Shown one piece after another: positions 34,200 through 42,243 of a DNA stretch of 64,000 nucleotides. The notes under the pieces are model-generated. The model saw only the letters and a program-made list of their open reading frames with translations, was not told the DNA's origin and made no database searches. Position 1 is the first letter of the stretch, and each line of letters starts with the position of its first letter. The position numbers and the translations under genes are program-made. Source of the stretch: Cellulomonas sp. 73-92 (GTDB lineage: Bacteria > Actinomycetota > Actinomycetes > Actinomycetales > Cellulomonadaceae); NCBI RefSeq assembly GCF_001898175.1, contig NZ_MKTH01000012.1, forward strand, positions 1-64,000, written 5' to 3'.

Positions 34200-35147
34200 A
34201 TGACGCGCTCACGGGAGATTCTGGTGGGGGTCGACGGCTCGGCCGCGAGCCTGCACGCGCTGGACTGGGCGGCGCAGGAAGCGGTCATCCACGGGCTGGG
34301 GCTGCGGCTCGTGTGCGGCTATGCGCTGCCGTCGTTCGCGGCGGCGTCCCTGGACGGCGGCTACGCCGCGCTCGACGACTCGGCGATCCGCGCCGGCGCG
34401 CAGGCCGTCGTGGCCGACGCGGCCGAGCACGTCGCCAACGCCGGCGTGCCGGTCACGTCGCACGTGACGGTCGGCGACGCCGCCGCCGTGCTCATCGACG
34501 AGTCGGCGCGGGTCACCATGGCGGTGGTGGGCACGCGCGGCGGCGGCGGCTTCGCCGAGCGCCTGCTCGGCACCGTCTCCTCGGCGCTCCCGGCGCACGC
34601 CCAGTGCCCGACGATCGTGGTGCCGACGCGCCGCAAGGCGAAGGGCGCGCCGCCGGAGGAGGAGCCGCTCGTGGTGCGGCCGGTGCGCCGCGTCGTCGTC
34701 GGCCTCGACGGCTCCCCGCAGGCCGAGCTGGCGCTGCGCTGGGCGATCCGCGAGGCGAAGGTCTGGGGAGCGGAGCTGGTGGCGGTGACGGGCGTCCCGG
34801 TGACGGCCGGCTCGGGCACCCTGGCGTGGCTGCCGGCCGCGGTGGACCACCAGCAGGTGCTGGAGGACGTCGCGACCGCGTTGGACGTGCTCATCGACCG
34901 GGTGGCCGCGGAGGAGCCGGGCGCGCCGGAGATCACCCGGACGGTGCGGGACGGCACGGGGGCGCAGCTGCTCACCGAGGCCTCGGCCGACACCGACCTG
35001 CTCGTCGTCGGCTCGCGCGGCCGCGGCGGCTTCGCCGGGCTGCTGCTGGGCTCGACGAGCCAGGCGGTGCTCCACCACGCCCAGTGCCCGGTGATGATCG
35101 TCACCCAGAAGTGCACGCTCGAGGACGACGGGGTGCATCCGGAGTAA
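34200..35147 (+). CDS. Universal stress protein, two Usp domains
   Basis: This 315-aa protein has two tandem Usp folds (about 1-145 and 160-310), the mycobacterial Rv1996/Rv2623 layout. Each begins with the strand and Asp of an ATP pocket (EILVGVDGSAAS; RVVVGLDGSPQA). Each ends with a G-2X-G-9X-G(S/T)-type loop (VVGTRGGGGFAERLLGTVSS; VVGSRGRGGFAGLLLGSTSQ), so both probably bind ATP. Such proteins respond to hypoxia and other stresses. ATG at 34200. It lies 46 bases after the HNH gene with no clear terminator between. Confidence 0.92.
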   Translation: MTRSREILVGVDGSAASLHALDWAAQEAVIHGLGLRLVCGYALPSFAAASLDGGYAALDDSAIRAGAQAVVADAAEHVANAGVPVTSHVTVGDAAAVLIDESARVTMAVVGTRGGGGFAERLLGTVSSALPAHAQCPTIVVPTRRKAKGAPPEEEPLVVRPVRRVVVGLDGSPQAELALRWAIREAKVWGAELVAVTGVPVTAGSGTLAWLPAAVDHQQVLEDVATALDVLIDRVAAEEPGAPEITRTVRDGTGAQLLTEASADTDLLVVGSRGRGGFAGLLLGSTSQAVLHHAQCPVMIVTQKCTLEDDGVHPE

Positions 35148-35419
35148 CCGGTTCCGCCGGTACCGCTTACCACGTCGGAGGCCTGCGGTGGCAAGAACCA
35201 CCCGATCGGGTGACACTGCCGTCGGGTGAAACGGGCCTGCTAGCGTCTCGGGGACGTCCTCGGTGGGTCGCAAGTCCCACGCAGCGGCCGTGGCGTGCTC
35301 CTTACCGTCCCTCCATGGCGCGGCGTGTGCGAAGAAAGGGCGATTCGCCCCTTCAGTCCCAGCCGTCCCGTGCCGATGTCCCGGAGGCGTATACACCTCG
35401 GCACTGGGAAGGCGGCGTC
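35148..35419 (+). promoter_or_regulatory. Leader region of the CAP-domain gene
   Basis: This 272-base gap contains no gene. A TAGCGT at about 35241 may be a -10 box, leaving a leader of about 170 nt. The leader can form GTGGG-loop-CCCAC around 35273-35291 (loop TCGCAAGT) and a stem near AAGGGCGATTCGCCCCTT. It does not match any riboswitch class that I can name. Confidence 0.35.
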
Positions 35420-36631
35420 ATGGCGCTCACTCGGCGTGTCGCGGCGACCTCCGTCCCGCACCAGAAGACCTCGCTCGACGGCACGCCCGAGGGCGAGCCG
35501 GCCGTCATCGAGCTGACCGGCACCGGCGTCGGCCCGGCCGCGCCCCTCCTCGATCACGTCCCGACGCAGCGCAGCGTCTTCCCGCAGGCGGAGCCCGAGA
35601 CGCTCGACGCGCCCGCGTCCCTGCCGCCGACGACGGTCGCCGAGCCCGCGCCGGATCGCCGCAGGGGCCGTGCCGGCCTCATCGTCGTCGCGGTGACGGT
35701 CTCCGGTGCGCTCATCGCGGCCAGCATCGTCGTGGCGCACGACCGCGCCGTGCGGATCGCCGAGCGGCAGGCCGCCGACATCCGGCTGGCGGCGGACCGC
35801 GCCGCCCAGGAGAGCGACTTCTCCGCCCGGTACGCCGCCCAGCAGGCCGCCGCCACCGCCTGGTCCAACGCCCTCGCCGCGGCCCGCCGGACGGCGCTCG
35901 CCGCGGCCGCCGACGGCACGCAGCAGCTGACCGCCGCAGTGCACGCCGACCCGACCCTGGTGGCCGCCCTGCAGGCGGCGATCGGCCTGGCGACCAGCAC
36001 CGCGGCCGACCCGTCCGCGAGCGTGGCGGACATCAGCGCCGCGGCCGCGGGGGTCGCAGCCCCGGCGAAGGCCGTGACGGTCTCGGAGGCCGCGTGGCAG
36101 GCCGCCGACCAGGCGCGGATCGCGGCGGAGCAGCAGGCGGCGGCGCAGGCCGCGGCGGTGGCGAAGGCCGCGGCCGCCCAGCCCGTGGTCAAGAAGCCGG
36201 TGGCGACCAAGCCCGTGACCTCGTCGGGCACGGTCCCCGCCCCCAGCGGCGGCACGGTGCAGCCGATCCCGGCGGGTGGGCTCGTCTGCCCCGGTGCGCC
36301 GGTCGGCGCGGGTGTCGGCGAGTCGAGCTACAGCGCCATCGGCGCCGCGATCAACGCGTGGCGCGCGGGCCAGGGCCTGCCGGCGCTGGCGATCTCGCGG
36401 TCGTCCACGCTCGTCGCGCACGCGGAGGACATGGCGGCCTCGGGCGGCATCTGGCACTCCGGCTACGACAACATCGTCGGCTGCACCAGCGGCTCGGTGG
36501 CCTCGCTCATCGACGCGTGGGCCAACTCGGCGCCGCACCGGGCGCAGATGCTGCGCACGGACGTCAGCCGGATGCTCATCGGCGGTGCGAGCTCCGGCGG
36601 CTGGCTCTACGGAGCCGTGAAGTTCAGCTGA
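35420..36631 (+). CDS. CAP/SCP-domain secreted or membrane-anchored protein
   Basis: This 403-aa protein has a cytoplasmic tail of about 80 residues and one membrane helix at about 86-106. A long Ala/Gln-rich helical stalk spans about 110-250, followed by a VKKPVATKPVTSS linker and a C-terminal CAP domain (about 285-403) with INAWRAGQGLPAL, HAEDMAASGGIWHSG and WANSAPHRAQML. CAP proteins of bacteria are extracytoplasmic and often tied to the wall or to sporulation; enzyme activity is not established. The ATG at 35420 has GGGAAGG upstream. The last eight bases overlap the convergent DDAH-like gene through the palindrome TCAGCTGA. Confidence 0.85.
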   Translation: MALTRRVAATSVPHQKTSLDGTPEGEPAVIELTGTGVGPAAPLLDHVPTQRSVFPQAEPETLDAPASLPPTTVAEPAPDRRRGRAGLIVVAVTVSGALIAASIVVAHDRAVRIAERQAADIRLAADRAAQESDFSARYAAQQAAATAWSNALAAARRTALAAAADGTQQLTAAVHADPTLVAALQAAIGLATSTAADPSASVADISAAAAGVAAPAKAVTVSEAAWQAADQARIAAEQQAAAQAAAVAKAAAAQPVVKKPVATKPVTSSGTVPAPSGGTVQPIPAGGLVCPGAPVGAGVGESSYSAIGAAINAWRAGQGLPALAISRSSTLVAHAEDMAASGGIWHSGYDNIVGCTSGSVASLIDAWANSAPHRAQMLRTDVSRMLIGGASSGGWLYGAVKFS

Positions 36632-37460
36632 TCGGCTCGCGGATCTCGAGCGTGCAGCACTTGGCGCCGCCGCCGCCCTTGAGCAGCTCGGTGGTGTCGA
36701 CGGCGATCGTCTCGTAGCCGCGCTCGCGCACGGCCGCGGCCAGGTGCGTCGCGCCGGGGGCGTGCACCACGTGCTGCCCGTCGGAGACGATGTTGAGGCC
36801 GAGCGCGGCCGCGTCCTGTTCGTCGGCCAGCACCGCGTCCGGGAACAGCTGGCGCAGCACGTTCTGCGAGCCCGCCGAGAACGCCGGCGGGTAGTAGGCG
36901 ATCTGCGGCTCGTCGGCCGAGCTGGAGAGCACGGCGAGCGCCGTGTCGAGGTGGTAGTAGTGCGGGTCGACGAGCTCGAGCGAGATCACCGGGTGCCCGA
37001 ACAGCTCCTGCGCCTCGGCGTGGGCCGCGCGCTCGCTGCGGAAGCCGGTGCCGGCCAGCAGCACGCTGCCGACGACGAGCATGTCGCCCTCGCCCTCGTT
37101 GACGCGCTGGGCGGTGTGGGTGACGTAGCCGTGGTCCGCGAACCACTTCTCGTACACCGGGCCCTCGGGCTGGCGCTGCGGGTAGCGGAACCTCGCCGAG
37201 TAGACGATGCCGTCGACGACGGTCGCGCCGTTGGCGGCGTAGACCATGTCGGGCAGGCCGGGGACCGGGTCGATGAGGTCGATGGTGTGCCCGAGGTCGA
37301 CGAACACGTCGCGCAGCCGCCGCCACTGGTCCACCGCGCGCTGGGTGTCCGTCGCCAGCTCCTGGTGCATCCACGGGTTGATCTCGTACGAGACCGTGTA
37401 GTACGTGGGTTCGCACATGAGGTAGTGCCGGGGGGTCGCCCCGGGGGCGGTGCTGGTCAT
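36624..37460 (-). CDS. Dimethylarginine dimethylaminohydrolase/arginine-deiminase-like enzyme
   Basis: This 278-aa pentein-fold protein resembles DDAH and its actinobacterial relatives. It shows LMCEPTYYTVSYEINPWM at the start, the substrate-loop segment PDMVYAANGATV, the motif NEGEGDMLVVG, and the C-terminal active-site region LLKGGGGAKCCTLEI with the nucleophilic Cys near residue 269. A His is in LELVDPHYYHLDTAL. Such enzymes hydrolyse methylated or free guanidino groups of arginine derivatives to citrulline or ornithine. ATG at 37460 with GGAGAACG upstream. It is divergent from the aldo/keto reductase. Confidence 0.88.
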   Translation of the reverse strand: MTSTAPGATPRHYLMCEPTYYTVSYEINPWMHQELATDTQRAVDQWRRLRDVFVDLGHTIDLIDPVPGLPDMVYAANGATVVDGIVYSARFRYPQRQPEGPVYEKWFADHGYVTHTAQRVNEGEGDMLVVGSVLLAGTGFRSERAAHAEAQELFGHPVISLELVDPHYYHLDTALAVLSSSADEPQIAYYPPAFSAGSQNVLRQLFPDAVLADEQDAAALGLNIVSDGQHVVHAPGATHLAAAVRERGYETIAVDTTELLKGGGGAKCCTLEIREPIS

Positions 37461-37572
37461 CGTTCTCCTCGGCGGTTGAGCGCGTCGGCGGCGGTCGTGG
37501 GCCGTGGGCGAGCCTACGACGTCCCCGCGCCGAACCCGAGCAGCGTGCCCCGCGCCGGGCACCGGGCGGGGT

Positions 37573-37607
37573 GGTCCGGACCGGGTCTCGACCGGGTGGT
37601 CCGGACC
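37573..37607. promoter_or_regulatory. Twin GGTCCGGACC palindromes
   Basis: The perfect 10-base palindrome GGTCCGGACC occurs at 37573-37582 and again at 37598-37607, with centres 25 bases apart and shared flanks (GTGGTCCGGACCGG). It lies in the 174-base gap between the divergent DDAH-like and aldo/keto reductase genes, 28 bases upstream of the reductase start. A dimeric regulator binding twice is plausible. Confidence 0.55.
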
Positions 37608-37634
37608 GGCTCCGGGCCCGGTAGGTTCGGGCGC

Positions 37635-38621
37635 ATGGAGACTCGGGTCCTGGGCCGTACCGGCCGTTCCGTCGGCGTCGTCGGGCTCGGCTGCTGGCAG
37701 CTGGGCGGGGACTGGGGCGAGGTGGACGACGAGGCCGCGCGCGCGGTGCTCGACGCCGCGCTCGACGCGGGGGTGACCTTCCTCGACACCGCCGACGTCT
37801 ACGGGGACGGCCGGAGCGAGACCTTCGTCGGGAAGGTGCTGGCGGAGCGGGGCCGTGAGGGGATCACGGTCGCCACCAAGATGGGCCGCCGGGCGGACCC
37901 GCACGTCGCCGACGCCTACACGCTCGACGCCTTCCGGCGGTGGAACGACCGCTCGCGGGCCAACCTCGGCGTCGACACCATCGACCTGGTCCAGCTGCAC
38001 TGCCCGCCCACGGACGTGTACCGGCGGGAGCGGACGTACGACGACCTCGACACGCTCGTCGCCGAGGGCCGCATCGCCGCCTACGGCGTGTCCGTGGAGA
38101 CCGTCGAGGAGGCGCTGCTGGCCATCGCACGGCCGCACGTGGCGACGGTGCAGATCATCCTCAACGTGTTCCGGCGCAAGCCGCTGGAGGAGGTGCTCCC
38201 CGCGGCGCGCGAGGCGGGCGTGGGCATCATCGCGCGCGTGCCGCTCGCCTCCGGGCTGCTCAGCGGGAAGTACGACGAGCACACCACGTTCGCCGCGTCG
38301 GACCACCGCACGTACAACCGCAAGGGTGAGGCGTTCGACGTCGGCGAGACCTTCGCGGGCGTGCCGTTCGAGGTCGGCGTCGTCGCGGCGCGCGAGGTGG
38401 CATCCTTCACGCCCGCCGGCGCGACGACGGCGCAGCTGGCGCTGCGCTGGATCATCGACCAGCCCGGCGTCTCCGTCGTCATCCCCGGCGCCCGCTCGCC
38501 CGAGCAGGCGCGCGGCAACGCCGAGGCCGCCGAGCTGCCGCCGCTCGACCACGAGACCCTCGGCGGGCTGCAGCGCATCTACGACGAGTCGATCCGCTTC
38601 CACGTCCACCACCGCTGGTAA
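37635..38621 (+). CDS. Aldo/keto reductase
   Basis: This 328-aa NADPH-dependent TIM-barrel reductase has LGRTGRSVGVVGLGCWQLGG at the N-terminus. The catalytic tetrad is visible as D51 and Y56 (FLDTADVYGDGRSE), Lys near 82 (VATKMG) and His in VQLHCPP. NADP binding is supported by the C-terminal VVIPGARSPEQARGNAEAA. It resembles AKR families that reduce sugars, ketones or aldehydes; the substrate is not evident. ATG at 37635, chosen as the first Met before the family start; the long upstream frame overlaps the divergent gene and is rejected. Confidence 0.92.
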   Translation: METRVLGRTGRSVGVVGLGCWQLGGDWGEVDDEAARAVLDAALDAGVTFLDTADVYGDGRSETFVGKVLAERGREGITVATKMGRRADPHVADAYTLDAFRRWNDRSRANLGVDTIDLVQLHCPPTDVYRRERTYDDLDTLVAEGRIAAYGVSVETVEEALLAIARPHVATVQIILNVFRRKPLEEVLPAAREAGVGIIARVPLASGLLSGKYDEHTTFAASDHRTYNRKGEAFDVGETFAGVPFEVGVVAAREVASFTPAGATTAQLALRWIIDQPGVSVVIPGARSPEQARGNAEAAELPPLDHETLGGLQRIYDESIRFHVHHRW

Positions 38622-38708
38622 CCCGCGAGGGACGAACGGCCCGGTCCCGTCGGGGCGTGCGCGCGAAGCATGGAGCGAAGTGCACACGTCGCGAGGGAGG
38701 GACTGGGC

Positions 38709-40631
38709 ATGTTCACGCACCTGCTGGCGGAGGGCCGGATCGGGACCCTGACGCTCAAGAACCGCATGGTGATGCCTCCCATGGGCTCGTTCCACACGGA
38801 GGCTGACGGATCGGTGGGCGACGAGCTCGTCGCCTACTACGCGGCTCGTGCCGAGGGCGGCTTCGGGCTGATCATCCAGGAGTACACGTGCGTGTCCCCG
38901 GAGGGCCTCGGCGGCCCGAGGGAGCCGCGCCTGTGGAGCGACGACGACATCCCGGGCGCCCGGCGCATCGCGGACGCCGCGCACTCGGGCGGCGCACGGA
39001 TCGTCGTGCAGCTGCACCACGCCGGGCGCGAGACGACATCGGCGGCCACCGGTGGCCGGCAGCCGGTGGCGGCGTCGCCGGTGCCGTGCCCGGTGAACAA
39101 AGAGATGCCGCACGAGCTGACCGACGACGAGATCTGGGCGATCGTCGCGCAGTTCGCCGACGCCGCCGGCCGCGCCAAGGCCGCCGGCTACGACGGCGTG
39201 GAGGTCCACGGCGCCCACGGCTACCTCGTGGACAACTTCCTCTCGCCGTACTCGAACAAGCGGCACGACCGCTGGGGTGGGTCGCTGGTCAACCGCGCGC
39301 GGTTCGCCACCGAGATCGCCCGGGCGATCCGGGCGACGTGCGGCCCGCGGTACCCGATGATCATCCGCATCAGCGCCGACGAGCGCGTCCCCTCCGGGAT
39401 CGAGCCGGCGCAGGCCGCCGCGCTGGCGACGCTGCTGGAGGCCGCGGGCTACGACGCGATCGACGTCTCGAACGGCGTCTACGCGTCGATGGATTACATC
39501 ATCGCGCCGGCGCAGGTGGCGCCCGGGTACGAGCTGCCGGGCGCGGCGATGGTGAAGAACGCCGTCACCATCCCGGTGATCGGCGTCGGGCGCATCACCG
39601 ACCCCGTCTTCGCGGAGCAGGTGCTCGCCTCCGGTGCGGTGGACTTCGTCGCCCTGGGGCGGGCGTCCATCGCCGACCCCGCCTTCCCGCGGAAGGTCGC
39701 GGAGGGACGGACCGACGAGATCGCGCCGTGCGTCGCGTGCATGAGCCGCTGCATGGACGTCCTCGCGGGCGGCGCGGGCGTCAGCTGCATGGTCAACCCG
39801 TTCTCGGGCAACGAGCTGACGATGCGGATCGTGCCGGCGCCGCTGCGGCGGCGCGTGGTCGTCGTCGGCGGGGGCCCCGGCGGCATGGAGGCGGCCTGGG
39901 TCGCCGCGGCGTGCGGCCACGACGTGACGCTCCTCGAGCGCACCGCCACGCTCGGCGGGCAGGCGGTCCCCGGCTGCGTGCCGCCGGCCAAGCAGGAGCT
40001 GACCAAGGCGATCGCGTACTGGCAGCACATGTGCGAGCTGCACGGCGTCGACATCCGCACCGGCACCGCCGCGACGCGTGACGTGGTGGCGGCGCTGACG
40101 CCGGACGAGATCGTCGTCGCGTCCGGCGGCACGCCGATCGACCTGCACCTGGAGTCGGACGGCGTCGAGGTGGTGCAGGCCGTCGACCTGCTGTCCGGGC
40201 GGGCGACCGTCGGCGCGAACGCGCTCGTCGTCGGCGGCGGGCTCGTCGGGCTGGAGACCGCGGAGCACGTGGTGGCCCTCGGGAGCGCCGCGACCGTGGT
40301 CGAGATGACGGACGTCGTCGGGCGCGGGCTGAACCCGATCACCCTCGGGTTCGTCCTGGCCGGGCTGGCGGCCGCCGGCGTGGCGATCCACCGCTCGACC
40401 ACCGTCACGCGGCTGACGAAGGACGGCGCCGAGTGCAGCACGCCGGCCGGCCCGCTGACCCTCGAGGGGTTCGACACCGTGGTGATGGCGGTCGGCGCGG
40501 AGCCGGACACCGGCGTGGTGGCGGAGCTGGAGTCCCTCGGCGTGCCGGTGCACGTCATCGGCGACGCCAGACAGGTCCGCCGGCTGTCCGACGCAGTCGA
40601 GGAGGGGGCCCGGCTGGCGCTGACGCTGTAG
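38709..40631 (+). CDS. NADH:flavin oxidoreductase, 2,4-dienoyl-CoA reductase-like (FadH family)
   Basis: This 640-aa protein has an FMN TIM-barrel (about 1-335: LTLKNRMVMPPMG, YDGVEVHGAHGYLVDNFLSP, GVGRITDP). A 4Fe-4S site of spacing CX2CX3CX11C follows (C341, C344, C348, C360), exactly that of E. coli FadH. FAD/NAD domains complete it (VVVVGGGPGGMEAAW; ALVVGGGLVGLETAE). This is the old-yellow-enzyme multi-domain class that reduces enoyl thioesters or other alkenes. ATG at 38709 is preferred over an in-frame GTG-type start at 38670 because GAGGGAGGG lies just upstream. It follows the aldo/keto reductase by 87 bases. Confidence 0.92.
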   Translation: MFTHLLAEGRIGTLTLKNRMVMPPMGSFHTEADGSVGDELVAYYAARAEGGFGLIIQEYTCVSPEGLGGPREPRLWSDDDIPGARRIADAAHSGGARIVVQLHHAGRETTSAATGGRQPVAASPVPCPVNKEMPHELTDDEIWAIVAQFADAAGRAKAAGYDGVEVHGAHGYLVDNFLSPYSNKRHDRWGGSLVNRARFATEIARAIRATCGPRYPMIIRISADERVPSGIEPAQAAALATLLEAAGYDAIDVSNGVYASMDYIIAPAQVAPGYELPGAAMVKNAVTIPVIGVGRITDPVFAEQVLASGAVDFVALGRASIADPAFPRKVAEGRTDEIAPCVACMSRCMDVLAGGAGVSCMVNPFSGNELTMRIVPAPLRRRVVVVGGGPGGMEAAWVAAACGHDVTLLERTATLGGQAVPGCVPPAKQELTKAIAYWQHMCELHGVDIRTGTAATRDVVAALTPDEIVVASGGTPIDLHLESDGVEVVQAVDLLSGRATVGANALVVGGGLVGLETAEHVVALGSAATVVEMTDVVGRGLNPITLGFVLAGLAAAGVAIHRSTTVTRLTKDGAECSTPAGPLTLEGFDTVVMAVGAEPDTGVVAELESLGVPVHVIGDARQVRRLSDAVEEGARLALTL

Positions 40632-40672
40632 CCGCCCGCTCGGCGGCGGCCGCCCGGGGCCGTCGCCTCCAG

Positions 40673-40720
40673 GCGGTGGTCCGTCGCGGCTGCGGGGGAG
40701 AAGCCGCGACGGACCACCGC
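40673..40720. terminator. Strong bidirectional terminator
   Basis: A perfect 19-bp stem (core GGTGGTCCGTCGCGGCT and its complement) closes a ten-base purine loop GCGGGGGAGA. It lies between the FadH-like gene and the convergent gene ending at 40801. Confidence 0.88.
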
Positions 40721-40800
40721 GCGGGTTCAGGTGGGCCGGCGGGCAGCAGCCGCTCGCCGCACGGGTCAGGTCCGGGAGCCCAGCGGCGGTTCGCCGCTCG

Positions 40801-41493
40801 TCAGGCCCGATCGGCGGGCGGCAGTGCCGGGAGGGTGGGCGACGCCTCCACGGTGCGCGGGAACTGCTCGGGGGCCGGGCCGAACGCGGTGCGGGCGCCC
40901 TCGACGACGGTCCGGCCGAGGGCACGCCCGCCGACGACGCCGATGAGGAGGCCGATGCCGAAGGGCGCGAGCCGGCCGAGGGCGAGGCTGCCCTGCTTGA
41001 CCGCCTGCCGCTTGACCAGGCGCCGTGCGAGCTGGGCGTTGACGCGCTTGACCGTGCCGAGCGGCATGCGCGTCAGCAGGGTGCGCGCGACCCGCGTCGT
41101 CGTGATGCCGGCCGCGTCCTCGACGACCTTGGCGCCCGGCTCGCCCAGCAGGGTCGCCATGAGCAGGGCCTTGCGGCGCTCGGCGTCCTGCACGTCGATG
41201 CCGTGGACGGAGGCCACCGCCAGCGCGAACGCCGCCGAGGCGCCGAAGAACGTCGCGACGTCGCTCACCGTGAGGGCCGTGGCGACGCCCGTGCCCACCG
41301 ATGGCGCCGCGGCCGCGACCCCGACCGCGCCGCCCGTGGCGGCGACCACCTGGAGGTACTCCCGCTCCAGCAGCCGCACCACCTGCTGCGGGTCGGCGCC
41401 CGGATTGCGCCGGCGCACCTTGTCCACGTGGGCGTGGATGGTCGCGGACGGGATCGTCACCGCCTTGTCCAGGGCGGCGTCGATGAACGGCAT
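40801..41493 (-). CDS. EcsC-like hydrophobic helical protein
   Basis: This 230-aa protein has a hydrophobic Ala/Gly/Val-rich centre (about residues 55-105: GGAVGVAAAAPSVGTGVATAL, AAFALAVASVHG) and a second hydrophobic stretch near 190 (FGIGLLIGVVGGRALG), separated by a basic region (KRVNAQLARRLVKRQAVKQG). This pattern resembles EcsC-family proteins. The function of EcsC is unclear. ATG at 41493, five bases after the OsmC stop on the same strand, so the two are probably one operon. The family call is tentative. Confidence 0.5.
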   Translation of the reverse strand: MPFIDAALDKAVTIPSATIHAHVDKVRRRNPGADPQQVVRLLEREYLQVVAATGGAVGVAAAAPSVGTGVATALTVSDVATFFGASAAFALAVASVHGIDVQDAERRKALLMATLLGEPGAKVVEDAAGITTTRVARTLLTRMPLGTVKRVNAQLARRLVKRQAVKQGSLALGRLAPFGIGLLIGVVGGRALGRTVVEGARTAFGPAPEQFPRTVEASPTLPALPPADRA

Positions 41494-41498
41494 CGGGC

Positions 41499-41960
41499 TC
41501 AGCCCTCGCTGGCGACCGTGAGCGTCACGCTCGCGCCGGCCTCCAGCGTGCGGCTGACCGTGCAGTGCTCCGTGATGGCACGGTGGAGCACGACGAGGAG
41601 CTTCTCCCGCTCGTCGTCGGCCAGCCCGGTCAGGTCGACGACGAGGCGCTCCGCGAACGCGGGGACGCGGTCCTCCGGGCCGTCGGTGGGGCCACCGACC
41701 TCGATGGTGACCGGCACGTCGTCGCCGAGCCGGCGCGACAGCGAGCTGTCGGCGGTGAGGCCGGCGCAGCCCGCGAGGGCGAGCTTCATGAGCTCGACGG
41801 GGCCGAACACGCCCGCGTCCCCGGTGTTGCCGATCTCGACGCGCGCGCCGCGGTCGTTGTGGCCCGTGTACCGGCGGTGGCCGATCCGTTCGACCCAGAG
41901 GCGGGCGCCCTGCGAGTTCGCCATCGGGTCGAGGACCGGGTTCACGTCGATCGTCGTCAT
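41499..41960 (-). CDS. OsmC-family peroxide reductase
   Basis: This 153-aa protein of the OsmC/Ohr superfamily reduces organic hydroperoxides through two cysteines. The first is in ALAGCAGLTADSSL (about residue 64), the second in TEHCTVSRTL (about residue 136), with the typical GPVELMKLALAG helix before the first. It resembles the OsmC/YhfA branch rather than Ohr. The ATG at 41960 opens MTTIDVNPV; a longer frame extends through the tandem repeats upstream and is rejected. The EcsC-like gene follows by five bases. Confidence 0.88.
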   Translation of the reverse strand: MTTIDVNPVLDPMANSQGARLWVERIGHRRYTGHNDRGARVEIGNTGDAGVFGPVELMKLALAGCAGLTADSSLSRRLGDDVPVTIEVGGPTDGPEDRVPAFAERLVVDLTGLADDEREKLLVVLHRAITEHCTVSRTLEAGASVTLTVASEG

Positions 41961-42085
41961 GCGGCGATCCTCGCATGCGGCGTGGCGGCGCCGCTGCGCG
42001 CACGGGGGTGACCTGCGGCGATGCGGTGCGTGCGTCCCTCGTCGGCCCGGTGCGGCGTCGTCGGCCCGTGCGGCGTCGTCGGCCA

Positions 42086-42190
42086 CGGCGGACGACGACC
42101 ACGGCGGGCGACGACCGCGGCGGACGACGACCACGGCGGGCGACGACCGCGCTGGACGACGACCACGCCGGACGAGCGCGGCGGACGACG
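42086..42190. repeat. 32-bp tandem repeats upstream of osmC
   Basis: Units starting CGGCGGACGACGACCACGG begin at 42086, 42118 and 42150 with a fourth partial unit near 42182, all 32 bases apart. They occupy the 283-base gap between the GH6 gene and osmC, on the promoter side of osmC. The rest of the gap (41961-42085) shows similar CGTCG-rich degenerate sequence and no gene. Confidence 0.85.
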
Positions 42191-42191
42191 A

Positions 42192-42227
42192 ACGGCGGGG
42201 CCGGGCGCGTGGTCCCGGCCCCGCCGT
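42192..42227 (-). terminator. Terminator after GH6 cellulase
   Basis: ACGGCGGGGCCGGG pairs with CCCGGCCCCGCCGT in a 14-bp stem with an 8-base loop, 17 bases downstream of the GH6 stop on the minus strand. Confidence 0.85.
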
Positions 42228-42243
42228 CGCGCCGCAGTACGGG

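Noticed and set aside
35240..35300. A c-di-GMP riboswitch ahead of the CAP gene (CGCAAGTCCCAC resemblance)
   Set aside because: Only a short loop resembles that class; the second conserved stem and GG-core are not found.
36624..40925. A 1433-codon minus-strand frame
   Set aside because: Only the last 278 codons are the DDAH-like protein; the rest is antisense to the reductase and FadH-like genes, which carry clear motifs.
42030..42200. A CRISPR array
   Set aside because: The repeats are in direct tandem with no unique spacers and no cas genes are present.
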